From Bacteroidales bacterium (GTDB lineage: Bacteria > Bacteroidota > Bacteroidia > Bacteroidales > P3): a stretch of DNA of 43,371 nt. Below are positions 8,664 through 15,624 of the stretch, in pieces (positions within the stretch are counted from its first letter, which is position 1; each line of letters begins with the position of its first letter). Location: assembly GCA_900769785.1 (NCBI GenBank), contig CAAGHV010000167.1:1-43371 (forward strand), written 5' to 3'. The notes beneath the pieces are model-generated. The model worked only from the letters and a program-made list of their open reading frames with translations. It was not told the origin of the DNA and searched no databases. The translations under genes were made by a program, and so were the position numbers.

Positions 8664-9191
8664 ATGCCTGCAAGAATTAGATTACAACGTCATGGTAAGA
8701 AGAATCAACCTTTTTATCACATTGTAGTTGCGGATGGTCGTGCACCACGAGACGGAAAATTTGTGGAAAAAATAGGCACTTACAACCCAATGACAAACCC
8801 TGCACAAATAGTATTGGACACTGACCGTGCAGTAACATGGTTAAAAAACGGAGCTCAACCTAGCGACACAGCAAGAAGAATATTGTCGTATAAAGGCGTT
8901 TTGTTGAAAAGACACTTGCAAATAGGTGTTGAAAAAGGAGCTATTTCGCAAGAACAAGCTGACGTAAAATTCAACCAATGGTTACAAGAAAAAGAAAACA
9001 AGATAGCTAACAAACGTAGCTCTATCGAAAATGAAGCACGCTCGAACAAAAAAGCTCGCTTAGAAGCAGAACAAAAAGCTAACGAAGCAAAAGCTGCTGC
9101 TGTTGCTGCAAAAAAAGCTGCTGCTGAAGCTACTGCTGAAACTGAAGAAGCTGCTGCTACTAACGACGAAGAAAATACTACTCAAGAATAA
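8664..9191 (+). CDS. rpsP: 30S ribosomal protein S16 with long charged tail
   Basis: 175 residues. The S16 core (about 1-82) is unmistakable: PARIRLQRHGKKNQPFYHIV, VADGRAPRDGKFVEKIGTYN and ALTWLKNGAQPSDT-like AVTWLKNGAQPSDTARRILS. From about residue 85 a helical lysine-glutamate-alanine-rich tail follows; Bacteroidota S16 proteins are generally longer than the 80-90 residues of E. coli. The gene uses few AUA codons, unlike most neighbours, as expected for a highly expressed gene. The tail is encoded by a GCT-rich run that makes spurious frames on the opposite strand. Own promoter upstream and terminator downstream make it monocistronic. Confidence 0.97.
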   Translation: MPARIRLQRHGKKNQPFYHIVVADGRAPRDGKFVEKIGTYNPMTNPAQIVLDTDRAVTWLKNGAQPSDTARRILSYKGVLLKRHLQIGVEKGAISQEQADVKFNQWLQEKENKIANKRSSIENEARSNKKARLEAEQKANEAKAAAVAAKKAAAEATAETEEAAATNDEENTTQE

Positions 9192-9208
9192 TATTTTTTC
9201 TTCATTGG

Positions 9209-9251
9209 TAAAAACGATTATTTGCAGATGTGTGTGGATAATCGTTTTTTT
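9209..9251 (+). terminator. Rho-independent terminator of rpsP
   Basis: AAAAACGATTAT (about 9209-9221) pairs with ATAATCGTTTTT (9238-9249) around a loop of about 16 nt; seven T residues end the structure. Confidence 0.82.
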
Positions 9252-9387
9252 ATGGCAAACCACTCATGACAAACAGCAAAAATGTAGTTGCCATCCATTG
9301 AGAAAAATATAAACTTGATTATCAATATAATAATTACAAATATCGACTTTCATTATCATTTTTGTTGCATAGTTCTGCAAAAATGAG

Positions 9388-9395
9388 TAATTTTG
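9388..9395 (+). promoter_or_regulatory. -7 promoter element of the DUF177-rpmF-plsX unit
   Basis: TAATTTTG at 9388-9395, followed by C, matches the Bacteroidota -7 consensus. A TTTTGTTG stretch about 20-25 bp upstream could be the -33 element. It fixes the DUF177 start to ATG 9417, since the alternative upstream start at 9393 lies inside the promoter. Confidence 0.7.
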
Positions 9396-9416
9396 CAAAT
9401 TCGTAGAAGAATTGAA

Positions 9417-9947
9417 ATGACAGAGAAAATTGATACAAAAATACAATTTAGTGGTTTGAAATCAGGTAAATATACCTACAGTTTTGCCCTAAATAAAACA
9501 TTCTTTTCATTGTTCGAAAATGAAAATTTAGAAGATGGAGAGGTAATTTTTTCTGTTGTTATGGAAAAAGGAGAGCATTTGCTTACTTTTGACTTTTCTT
9601 TTACAGGTATTGTACGTTCGATATGCGATCGTTGCCTGCAACCATTGGAAATACCGATAGCAGGAGAAGAAAGGTTGTTTGTAAAATTCAGTGATACCGA
9701 AACCACTGATGATGAAAACATAATAGTAGTTCCGGAAAATGAATACCAAATAGACCTTGCTCATATAATGTATGAATATGTTGCAACAGCATTGCCAATG
9801 CAACACATACATCCCGACGATGAGAACGGATTATCGACATGTGATAGCGAAATGCTGTCGTTGTTAGAAAAAATGCAACAAAAAGAAAATGATGAAAATG
9901 ATATAGACCCACGTTGGGAAAAATTGAAAGAATTAAAAATAAAATAA
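9417..9947 (+). CDS. DUF177 (YceD-like) protein
   Basis: 176 residues from ATG 9417, chosen because a possible start at 9393 overlaps the -7 element. Family hallmarks: an N-terminal beta domain (IQFSGLKSGKYTYSFALNKT), the central Cys pair ICDRCLQPLEI, an acidic stretch, QIDLAHIMYEYVATALPM, and a C-terminal DIDPRWEKLKELK. DUF177/YceD proteins are nearly always encoded directly before rpmF, as here (13 bp), and are linked to 23S rRNA maturation or large-subunit assembly in bacteria and plastids. The usual second Cys motif is reduced to a single STCDSE after MQHIHPDD. Confidence 0.9.
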   Translation: MTEKIDTKIQFSGLKSGKYTYSFALNKTFFSLFENENLEDGEVIFSVVMEKGEHLLTFDFSFTGIVRSICDRCLQPLEIPIAGEERLFVKFSDTETTDDENIIVVPENEYQIDLAHIMYEYVATALPMQHIHPDDENGLSTCDSEMLSLLEKMQQKENDENDIDPRWEKLKELKIK

Positions 9948-9960
9948 AAATAATAAAGTT

Positions 9961-10146
9961 ATGCCACATCCAAAACACAGGTTTTCACAAACCAGAACAG
10001 CAAAGAGAAGAACTCACGATAAAGTTGAGGCAGCTCAATTAACTACATGTAGCAATTGTGGTGCTCAAGTTATGTACCACCACGTATGTCCAGAATGCGG
10101 ATACTACAGAGGAAAATTAGCTATCGAAAAAGGCGTTGAAGCTTAG
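9961..10146 (+). CDS. rpmF: 50S ribosomal protein L32
   Basis: 61 residues. N-terminal PHPKHRFSQTRTAKRRTHDK and the zinc ribbon CSNCGAQ...CPECGYY (two CxxC pairs) identify L32. This is the zinc-binding (C+) form, not the Cys-less paralogue made during zinc starvation. It is 13 bp after the DUF177 gene and before plsX, the conserved yceD-rpmF-plsX order. Confidence 0.97.
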   Translation: MPHPKHRFSQTRTAKRRTHDKVEAAQLTTCSNCGAQVMYHHVCPECGYYRGKLAIEKGVEA

Positions 10147-10164
10147 TTTCATTATAGCATAATA

Positions 10165-10232
10165 ATTACACACAGTACAAGAAGTTCTTTTTCAATTAAT
10201 AAATGATGGAGTACCTCTTGTATGTGTGTAAT
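10165..10232 (+). promoter_or_regulatory. Large hairpin between rpmF and plsX
   Basis: ATTACACACA followed by TACAAGA (10165-10181, one bulged G) pairs with TCTTGTA and TGTGTGTAAT (about 10216-10232) around an AT-rich loop of about 35 nt. It is followed by AAAATTTTCC rather than a T-run. It may be an RNA-processing or attenuation structure that separates rpmF expression from plsX; a weak terminator is also possible. Confidence 0.55.
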
Positions 10233-10301
10233 AAAATTTTCCATGTTTAGAGCAATAATGTAACATGTAATTTATTGCCCAAGCACTTAAAAAAAATAAT
10301 T

Positions 10302-11240
10302 ATGAGAATTGGATTAGATGTTATGGGTGGCGATTTTGCACCCCAAACTACTATGGAAGGAGCTGTAAAAGCTGCTAAAATATTAGGCGATGATGACAGA
10401 ATCGTTTTGATAGGAAAAGAATCTGCCATTATGCAAGAATTGGAACGTTTACAAGAAACCCCTTCTTTGTTCGATATTGTTAATGCCGATGACGTTATTG
10501 AAATGGACGAAAAGCCGGTAAAGGCAATAAAACAAAAAACCAATTCAAGTTTAGCCGTAGGTTTTCGTTTGTTGATGGAAGGAAAAATAGACTCCTTTGC
10601 TAGTGCCGGAAACACCGGTGCCATGCTTGTTGGTGCCATGACTACCGGAGTATTGGAAGAAGTATTACGTCCTTGCCTAATGACAGCTCTACCTCGAATA
10701 GATGGTGGCGTATGCTTGTTGGTAGATTCAGGTGTAAACCCCGACTGCAAACCCGAAAACTTATACCAGTTTGGTCTATTGGGAAGTATGTATGCTAAGT
10801 GCGTTCTTAAGGTTGATAACCCCAAGGTGGGATTATTAAACCTAGGTACAGAACCAGGAAAAGGAAACTTACTTACCACTGCCGCATACCAACTTATGAA
10901 CGAAACATCAGATTTCAACTTTATCGGAAACGTAGAAGCTCGCACACTATTTAATAGCAACTGCGATGTATTTGTATGCGACGGATTTGTTGGAAATATG
11001 ATGCTTAAATTGTTAGAAACATTTTGGTACACCACAACCAAACGTGGACATACCGACGAATATTTGGCTCGTTTCAACTACGAACTTTATGGTGGAACAC
11101 CCATTTTGGGAGTAAATAAACCGGCTATAGTTGGACATGGTATCTCTAGTGCATTGGCTATACAAAATATGATTCTACAATCAAGAGATATAGTTAACGC
11201 CAACTTGGCTGAGAACTTAAAGAAAATGTTGAGTAAATAA
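10302..11240 (+). CDS. plsX: Phosphate acyltransferase PlsX
   Basis: 312 residues from ATG 10302 (MRIGLDVMGGDFAP is the conserved N-terminus; the longer frame from TTG 10275 has no support). PlsX makes acyl-phosphate from acyl-ACP for phospholipid synthesis and is cytosolic or peripheral to the membrane. Conserved segments: SFASAGNTGAMLVGA, RPCLMTALPRIDGGVCLLVD, GLLNLGTEPGKGN, CDVFVCDGFVGNMMLKLLE and the end TPILGVNKPAIVGHGISSAL. It closes the DUF177-rpmF-plsX cluster; fabH, often next in other bacteria, is absent and a strong terminator follows. Confidence 0.96.
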   Translation: MRIGLDVMGGDFAPQTTMEGAVKAAKILGDDDRIVLIGKESAIMQELERLQETPSLFDIVNADDVIEMDEKPVKAIKQKTNSSLAVGFRLLMEGKIDSFASAGNTGAMLVGAMTTGVLEEVLRPCLMTALPRIDGGVCLLVDSGVNPDCKPENLYQFGLLGSMYAKCVLKVDNPKVGLLNLGTEPGKGNLLTTAAYQLMNETSDFNFIGNVEARTLFNSNCDVFVCDGFVGNMMLKLLETFWYTTTKRGHTDEYLARFNYELYGGTPILGVNKPAIVGHGISSALAIQNMILQSRDIVNANLAENLKKMLSK

Positions 11241-11263
11241 CAAATAGTAATAATACACTATTA

Positions 11264-11300
11264 AAATAACGAAACTGCACAGTGGTTTCGTTATTTTTTT
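11264..11300. terminator. Strong terminator between convergent plsX and DUF819 gene
   Basis: Perfect 12-bp stem AAATAACGAAAC (11264-11275) and GTTTCGTTATTT (11285-11296), 9-nt loop, T-run to 11300. The A-rich 5' side lets it also act for the opposite-strand gene, whose stop codon overlaps its end. Confidence 0.88.
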
Positions 11301-12471
11301 ATATACCAATACTCGACAATATTTCGTATATACCTATTCCTAAATAGTTGCCTACAGCATAGCCCATAAGCCCTATACTGATACCTGTAAGTATAACATC
11401 TTTATTGCCCAAAGTGGCTGCTACCAACGGCACAAAGGGGGGCGAGTTTATCAACGCTACAGAACTTACCAACACTGTATCGCCATCTATCTTAAACATT
11501 TTGGCAAACAGTACCTGTAAAACCATTGAACCAAAAATAGCAAAAACTATATAATATAAAATAAAGATATTGTCGATAAGATTGATTTCACTTATATTTA
11601 CCATATTGGCTATTGCAAAACAAAACACATATACACTGTACAACCCCAAATCGAACGAATGCTTGATGGCCCTAATCTTACCTACAAACGATAGGCTCAG
11701 CGACAATGTGGTAAGTAACAATATAAGTACTGCCACACTATTGCCCAATGGCATAAACACCGATATAGCATACGATACCACTGCTATAGCTATCGCCACA
11801 ATAATAGCCACTAACGACGACTGCCACAGTTCCCTACCAAACAGTGGTTTCCTTTCTCCAATATCATAGTCCATAGTAGTAGATACCGAAGTTGTAACGC
11901 CTATTGGCAACAGCCTACGAAACACCACCTTACCTAGAAATATCACAAAAAGCAAATACACTCCGGTAGCTATCAAATCATAGCTTGTTACAAGAAGGTA
12001 TAGATTGTTGGGCAAATCCACTGCCTTCGACACTGGTGCTATATTGGGTATCCCTCCGGTATATATTCCCATCATGGTAGCACTTACCTTGGAATAATCG
12101 TCGGCCGACACACCCGCATCAACAGCCTGTGGCAGAAACATAAAATATCCTACCACTACAACTACCACTATACTTGCCACACCGGTAAGGAAAGCTTTGA
12201 GAGCTATGCGAGTGGACCACCGCCGAAAATCACAACTCATAAGCATTAGCGGTATAGCCATAGGCACTGCTATATTACTTGCCCAAGTACATACACTAAG
12301 TTCTACACTACCCATAAGCCCCATATTACCTACCAACAAACCTATACAGTAAAGCACCATCATTGGACTTACCTTGTTGATAAACGCCCAACGATACGAC
12401 AGGCGTACTACTAGCAACGGCACTCCCAATAGGTAAACAACAACAACTATAAGTCTCAAAACTTCTGACAT
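11299..12471 (-). CDS. DUF819 family membrane protein (putative transporter)
   Basis: 390 residues, about ten to eleven hydrophobic helices. Family-typical motifs are in the first half: WASNIAVPMAIPLMLMSCDF, then SATMMGIYTGGIPNIAPVSK (a Gly/Pro/Asn-rich re-entrant-like segment), and in the second half VSSVALINSPPFVPLVAATL followed by GNKDVILTGISIGLMGYAVG. The internal similarity of these two halves suggests an inverted-repeat transporter fold. DUF819 (YjcL-like) proteins have no experimentally fixed substrate that I can name. It is monocistronic and convergent with plsX. Confidence 0.88.
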   Translation of the reverse strand: MSEVLRLIVVVVYLLGVPLLVVRLSYRWAFINKVSPMMVLYCIGLLVGNMGLMGSVELSVCTWASNIAVPMAIPLMLMSCDFRRWSTRIALKAFLTGVASIVVVVVVGYFMFLPQAVDAGVSADDYSKVSATMMGIYTGGIPNIAPVSKAVDLPNNLYLLVTSYDLIATGVYLLFVIFLGKVVFRRLLPIGVTTSVSTTMDYDIGERKPLFGRELWQSSLVAIIVAIAIAVVSYAISVFMPLGNSVAVLILLLTTLSLSLSFVGKIRAIKHSFDLGLYSVYVFCFAIANMVNISEINLIDNIFILYYIVFAIFGSMVLQVLFAKMFKIDGDTVLVSSVALINSPPFVPLVAATLGNKDVILTGISIGLMGYAVGNYLGIGIYEILSSIGI

Positions 12472-12513
12472 AGTGTACTTTGTATCTTATTAAACGAATT
12501 TATATTTCGTATG

Positions 12514-12521
12514 CAAAGTTA
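12514..12521 (-). promoter_or_regulatory. -7 promoter element of the DUF819 gene
   Basis: On the minus strand the sequence reads TAACTTTG followed by C, 42 bp before the start codon. The -33 element is not clear. Confidence 0.65.
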
Positions 12522-12557
12522 CACTATTTTTTGCAAATAGCATAAAGAGGAACAACG

Positions 12558-12595
12558 AAAAAAGAGCCCCTCTCGCATTTGCGGAGAGGCGGCTC
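12558..12595 (-). terminator. Orphan terminator-like hairpin
   Basis: GAGCC-CCTCTCGC (from 12564) pairs with GCGGAGAGG-CGGCTC (to 12595). On the minus strand the stem is followed by six T residues (A-run 12558-12563), the shape of an intrinsic terminator. No minus-strand gene ends here, so it may close a small RNA starting upstream on that strand, or it may be a stray structure. Confidence 0.5.
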
Positions 12596-12733
12596 CCAAA
12601 AATACATCTTTGAAATAGTAAGCACACGCTATAATAACGGATAATAATATTGTTTGTTCAAAAAAGGAAAGAAAAAAATTATCTATGCCGTAAAATTAGT
12701 TTACAAAAGACAAACTTGCAACATACATTTCGT

Positions 12734-12846
12734 AACCCTGCGGTTTACGACCAAAAAGTGCCATACTTTTGACCCAAAACTCCCATGGTTTTGACCCGTA
12801 AGTATGGCACTTTTGATGCCTAAACCACATGGTTATGGCACCAAAC
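12734..12846. repeat. 22-nt phased array, AACC-N4-GGTT family
   Basis: 12-nt dyad cores at 12734 (AACCCTGCGGTT), 12757 (AGTGCCATACTT), 12779 (ACTCCCATGGTT), 12801 (AGTATGGCACTT) and 12823 (AACCACATGGTT); a degenerate sixth follows at 12845. The period is 22 (first step 23). Spacers are related: ttgacccaaa, ttgacccgta, ttgatgccta. The architecture matches the other arrays here but the sequence does not. Confidence 0.75.
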
Positions 12847-12938
12847 CATTATGCTCGCCAAAGCGAAAGATATTGTTTAGTTAATCTCTTGAATAATAGT
12901 TGTTTCTGTGGGTAGCGAAAAAATATATGTTAAAACCT

Positions 12939-12969
12939 TTTGCCATATAAAAAATAAGTAGTAATTTTG
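12939..12969 (+). promoter_or_regulatory. Promoter of the leader and 41-aa peptide gene
   Basis: -33 TTTG at 12939-12942, 19 bp, -7 TAATTTTG at 12962-12969. The same elements with the same 19-bp spacing precede the related leader at 25113-25143. Confidence 0.75.
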
Positions 12970-12975
12970 TACTCG

Positions 12976-13309
12976 CAAAACTACGAGAAAAAGGTTTTGT
13001 ATTAGAAAGGCATTTTTGCTAGATTCCTCAAACGTGAGCTTCGACAACTTACAAAATTTTAAGGTAGGAATATAAGGCAAAAGGATGCTTCATTGGTTGT
13101 ATCCGTAAAAATACTTACGATAACGACCTAGTGAAGCAATTCACTAAACTTATATTCACCTTAATGGAAGTCGAAGTCCAACGTTTGGAATATAGTCGAG
13201 ATGGATGGCTTCACTTTCTTATTACTCGTTTTTTAGTTTTTCCATCGAGCCGTGGAGAGTTTAATTACAACAAAAGGTTGCGCCCGTCACGTATTTAGGG
13301 AATTTGTTT
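12976..13309 (+). ncRNA. Structured 5' leader, copy A (candidate cis-regulatory RNA)
   Basis: Shares three blocks with the leader at 25150-25323: an AAAAAGGTTTTGTATTAGAA-type block (12988-13019); a GATGGCTTCACTTTCTT block (13204-13220) running into a hairpin TCCAT-cgagcc-GTGGA (13241-13256); and a block of 29 identical bases (13273-13301) that contains CGCCCGTCACG and ends TTTAGGGA, 8 nt before ATG 13310. The hairpin base pairs covary with copy B (U-A here, C-G there). Copy A has about 150 nt extra between blocks 1 and 2, which fold into a long stem (CAAACGT..TTCGAC pairs with GTCGAA..AACGTTTG). CCC in block 3 can pair with the GGG of AGGGA and mask it. Confidence 0.65.
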
Positions 13310-13435
13310 ATGTCTGACAATACAAAAAAAGGAAAATTGGACCAAGCAGGTCAAGTCTTAACTACTGTTGCCACTGTTGCCACTGCTGTTGTTGGAGTGA
13401 TTAAGGCAATAAACGATGCGAAAGGTAAGAAATAA
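13310..13435 (+). CDS. 41-residue peptide downstream of the structured leader
   Basis: Starts MSDNTKKGKLDQAGQ, then a weakly hydrophobic Val/Thr/Ala segment (VLTTVATVATAVVGVIKAI), and ends INDAKGKK. Charged ends around one possible membrane or amphipathic helix resemble small membrane peptides of Bacteroidota (for example the 'smalltalk' group found near amidase genes), but I cannot show homology. The start is supported by AGGGA 8 nt upstream inside the conserved leader and by a promoter upstream of that. No partner gene is close: the next is the DUF1016 nuclease, 310 bp downstream with its own promoter. Confidence 0.68.
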   Translation: MSDNTKKGKLDQAGQVLTTVATVATAVVGVIKAINDAKGKK

Positions 13436-13520
13436 TCTATTGTTTAATCATTACGTTTTAATCACAGATTATGTTTTAGTTTAGCAACTATTAAATAAAA
13501 TAATATGTTGCCAAATCATT

Positions 13521-13560
13521 TTATCCCATACATATTGTTTCGGCAATGTGTATGGGATAA
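13521..13560. repeat. Hairpin repeat H1 upstream of the DUF1016 gene
   Basis: 17-bp arms TTATCCCATACATATTG and CAATGTGTATGGGATAA (one G-U pair), loop TTTCGG. Related to H2 and H3, which surround the nuclease gene. Confidence 0.8.
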
Positions 13561-13587
13561 GTTTGGATTAGTATATATCATAAAGAA

Positions 13588-13627
13588 TTATCTCATATAT
13601 GTTACCGGCGTAACATATATGGGATAA
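13588..13627. repeat. Hairpin repeat H2 upstream of the DUF1016 gene
   Basis: 18-bp arms TTATCTCATATATGTTAC and GTAACATATATGGGATAA with loop CGGC. The roughly 100 bp after H2, up to the nuclease promoter, resemble the sequence after H3 (rATGGTG, AAAATATTTT.GG, ATAATG.GTTT). Confidence 0.8.
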
Positions 13628-13682
13628 ATTGTTTTTAGGGTATTTGCCATTAGCAAAGAATGGTGCGGAAAGTAAAAATATT

Positions 13683-13715
13683 TTTGGTGATAATGCGTTT
13701 ATATATATAATTTTG
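13683..13715 (+). promoter_or_regulatory. Promoter of the DUF1016 nuclease gene
   Basis: -33 TTTG at 13683-13686, 21 bp, -7 TAATTTTG at 13708-13715 followed by C; the start codon is 31 bp further on. Confidence 0.7.
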
Positions 13716-13745
13716 CAATTGAAAATAGAATAATATTTATATGCT

Positions 13746-14777
13746 ATGAATGGAGGTGAAACTTTGAAAAAAATCAGAAGTTCTTTTGTAGAAGATGTAA
13801 AAGGTATAATTAATACGGCACGGCAAACCGCTGCAAGGAGTGTGGATTTTTGCAGGGTACAAATGTATTGGAATATAGGTAAACGTATTTTTGAAGAAGA
13901 ACAGCAAGGCAAAGAACGTGCCGACTATGGTTCGTATCTAATAAAGAACCTTGCCTATACATTGGTATCCGATTATGGCAGTGGATTTGGAGTTCGTCAA
14001 TTAGAGCAAAGTCGCAAGTTTTATAGGATTTACCCAATTGCGAACGCAGTGCGTTCGCAATTGAATTGGACTCAGTATCGACTACTTATACAAATAGAGG
14101 ATCCATATAAGCGTGAGTATTACGAATTGGAATCGGTAAATAATGGATGGACAGCAAGGGAAACCGAGCGGCAGATAAACTCGCAACTATACGAGCGGTT
14201 GCTGTTGAGCAACGACAAGGAGGCAGTATTGGCAGTGGCTAGGCGGGAGCGTTTGCCACAAACTCCGCAAGAGATTATCAAAGATCCTATGGTTTTGGAG
14301 TTTTTGGGCTTGGAACGCAAGGCTGCATATTATGAGAAAGATTTGGAAACTGCCATTATTTCTCATCTTGCCGACTTCTTGCTCGAAATGGGCAATGGTT
14401 TTTCGTTTGTGGCAAGGCAGAAAAGAATATTGCTCGAAGATGATGAGTTTTTTGCTGATTTGGTGTTTTACAATCGTTTGCTTAGATGTTTTGTAGTTAT
14501 AGAACTGAAGACTGGAAAGCTTACACATCAGGATTTGGGGCAGTTGCAAATGTATGTAAACTATTATGACAGATGTGAAAAGCTACCGGAAGAAAACCCA
14601 ACCATTGGTATATTGTTGGGTACAAGTAAAAACGATACGGTGGTGAAAATGACTTTGCCCGACGAAAATAAAACAATACTTGCTCGTGAATATCAATTAT
14701 ATTTACCAACACAAGCTCAACTGATAGATGAAGTAAATAGTGTAAAAATATCACTCGAACAACAAAAAGAAGAATAG
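13746..14777 (+). CDS. DUF1016 (YhcG-type) PDDEXK nuclease
   Basis: 343 residues. The N-terminal DUF1016_N part (about 10-180) is helical with FCRVQMYWNIGKRIFEEEQQ, LVSDYGSGFGVRQLEQSRKF and AVRSQLNWTQYRLLIQIEDP. The C-terminal part (about 190-330) is a PDDEXK nuclease: FFADLVFYNRLLRCFVVIEL then KTGK, giving Asp238, Glu253 and Lys255, followed by DLGQLQMYVNYYD. The fold predicts DNA or RNA cleavage, but no member's biological role is firmly established. Typical neighbours of restriction or defence systems are not seen here. The gene has its own promoter and is bracketed by hairpin repeats H1/H2 and H3 with similar flanks, suggesting it is or was a mobile or regulated unit. A 29-nt palindrome lies inside its coding sequence. 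Confidence 0.9.
   Translation: MNGGETLKKIRSSFVEDVKGIINTARQTAARSVDFCRVQMYWNIGKRIFEEEQQGKERADYGSYLIKNLAYTLVSDYGSGFGVRQLEQSRKFYRIYPIANAVRSQLNWTQYRLLIQIEDPYKREYYELESVNNGWTARETERQINSQLYERLLLSNDKEAVLAVARRERLPQTPQEIIKDPMVLEFLGLERKAAYYEKDLETAIISHLADFLLEMGNGFSFVARQKRILLEDDEFFADLVFYNRLLRCFVVIELKTGKLTHQDLGQLQMYVNYYDRCEKLPEENPTIGILLGTSKNDTVVKMTLPDENKTILAREYQLYLPTQAQLIDEVNSVKISLEQQKEE
14035..14063. repeat. 29-nt palindrome inside the nuclease gene
   Basis: Two perfect 14-nt arms, CAATTGCGAACGCA and TGCGTTCGCAATTG, around a single G. It encodes residues 97-106 (PIANAVRSQL), a well-conserved part of the family, so it cannot be a simple insertion of junk. Confidence 0.85.
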
Positions 14778-14800
14778 ATAATTTTTAGAATAAATTTCTT

Positions 14801-14841
14801 TTATCCTAATATATATTGTTCCGGTAATGTGTATGGGATAA
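14801..14841. repeat. Hairpin repeat H3 downstream of the DUF1016 gene
   Basis: Imperfect arms beginning TTATCCTAATATATATT and ending AATGTGTATGGGATAA around TTCCGG. The 3' arm and the following AGTT are the same as in H1. It lies 24 bp after the nuclease stop. Confidence 0.75.
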
Positions 14842-14981
14842 GTTGTTTACACACAAAGGATGGTGTTAAAGAAAAATATTTTCGGAATAATGAGTTTCTT
14901 ATTCATGACTTTTGAATAAGTAACTACTTGTCTGAAAAATTGAAATAGTATATTGGATAATTTTATAAACGAGAATTTGAA

Positions 14982-15624
14982 ATGAATAAGAGAATTAAAT
15001 TAGTTATATTGTTGGGAATAGGTTGGTTTATTTTATTTGTTCTGTACCCCATCAAAAACAAGTCGGTAGATATAAAGGAACCGGATTATGCCACTTTGTT
15101 CAACGACAAGAATAAAGTACAGCTGAAAGCAGCTAAAAAATTAGGCATCAAACAACCTTTGAAGGATAGAGATGCTGCCGATGATGTGAAAGATAGGTTG
15201 ATGAAGATAGAGGATAACGACTATTACAGTGTTGCTGACCTTACGCATTCGGTGCCATAGCTTACCGATGGAGCAGCGGAATTGTTGGATATGATAGGCA
15301 AGAACTTTTTGGATTCGTTGGAAAGCAAAGGTTTGAATCCGAATAAGATTATTGTTACCTCGGTGTTGCGAACGCAGGAAGATAAAGTCGGGCAATGTAA
15401 ATGCCGTTAGCAACTCTGCTCATTGCTATGCCACAACCTTCGATATATCTTATGCCAGATATGATAAAACATGGTTTAAAGGCTTCCGCTACTATAAATC
15501 GGTAACGCCTGAAACATTGAAAAAAGTTTTGGGTGAGGTGCTTAGAGATCTAAAACAGCAGAAGAAGTGCTATGTAAAATACGAAAAAAAACAAAGATGT
15601 TTCCATATAACTACAAGAATATAA
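14982..15624 (+). pseudogene. DUF5715-like cell-wall enzyme, broken by a stop codon and a frameshift
   Basis: Reading begins MNKRIKLVILLGIGWFILFV (signal anchor) and runs to an in-frame TAG at 15258-15260, where SVP*LTDGAAELLDMIGKNF continues in the same frame; a Tyr codon changed to TAG is the simplest explanation. Translation then proceeds through KIIVTSVLRTQED until about 15385, where the frame must shift to read KSGNVNAVSNSAHCYATTFD, then ISYARY, TLKKVLGEVLRDLKQQKKCY and the end CFHITTRI. The SxH(x)nFDI motif is typical of D,D-peptidase-like DUF5715 proteins of Bacteroidota. Two independent lesions make this a pseudogene rather than one sequencing error. A frameshifted M23 peptidase gene follows. 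Confidence 0.82.

Larger units (their letters stand above)
12472..13309. other. Intergenic region with array, hairpin and leader RNA
   Basis: 838 bp without a credible protein gene. In order it holds the DUF819 promoter, an orphan terminator-like hairpin, a 22-nt phased array, and a promoter plus structured leader for the small gene at 13310. The only longer frame (minus, 12877-13080) is antisense to the leader and looks like chance. Confidence 0.6.

Noticed and set aside
12877..13080. 67-codon minus-strand frame
   Set aside because: It is antisense to the conserved leader RNA and its promoter, and has no visible domain.
12976..13309. Known riboswitch (TPP, cobalamin, SAM, c-di-GMP, preQ1) for the leader
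   Set aside because: None of the hallmark sequences I know for these classes is present, although the ending block superficially looks like a sequestered ribosome site as in preQ1 elements.
13500..14850. Insertion sequence or MITE pair around the DUF1016 gene
   Set aside because: There is no transposase, no clear target-site duplication, and the hairpins are complete stem-loops rather than terminal inverted repeats facing each other.
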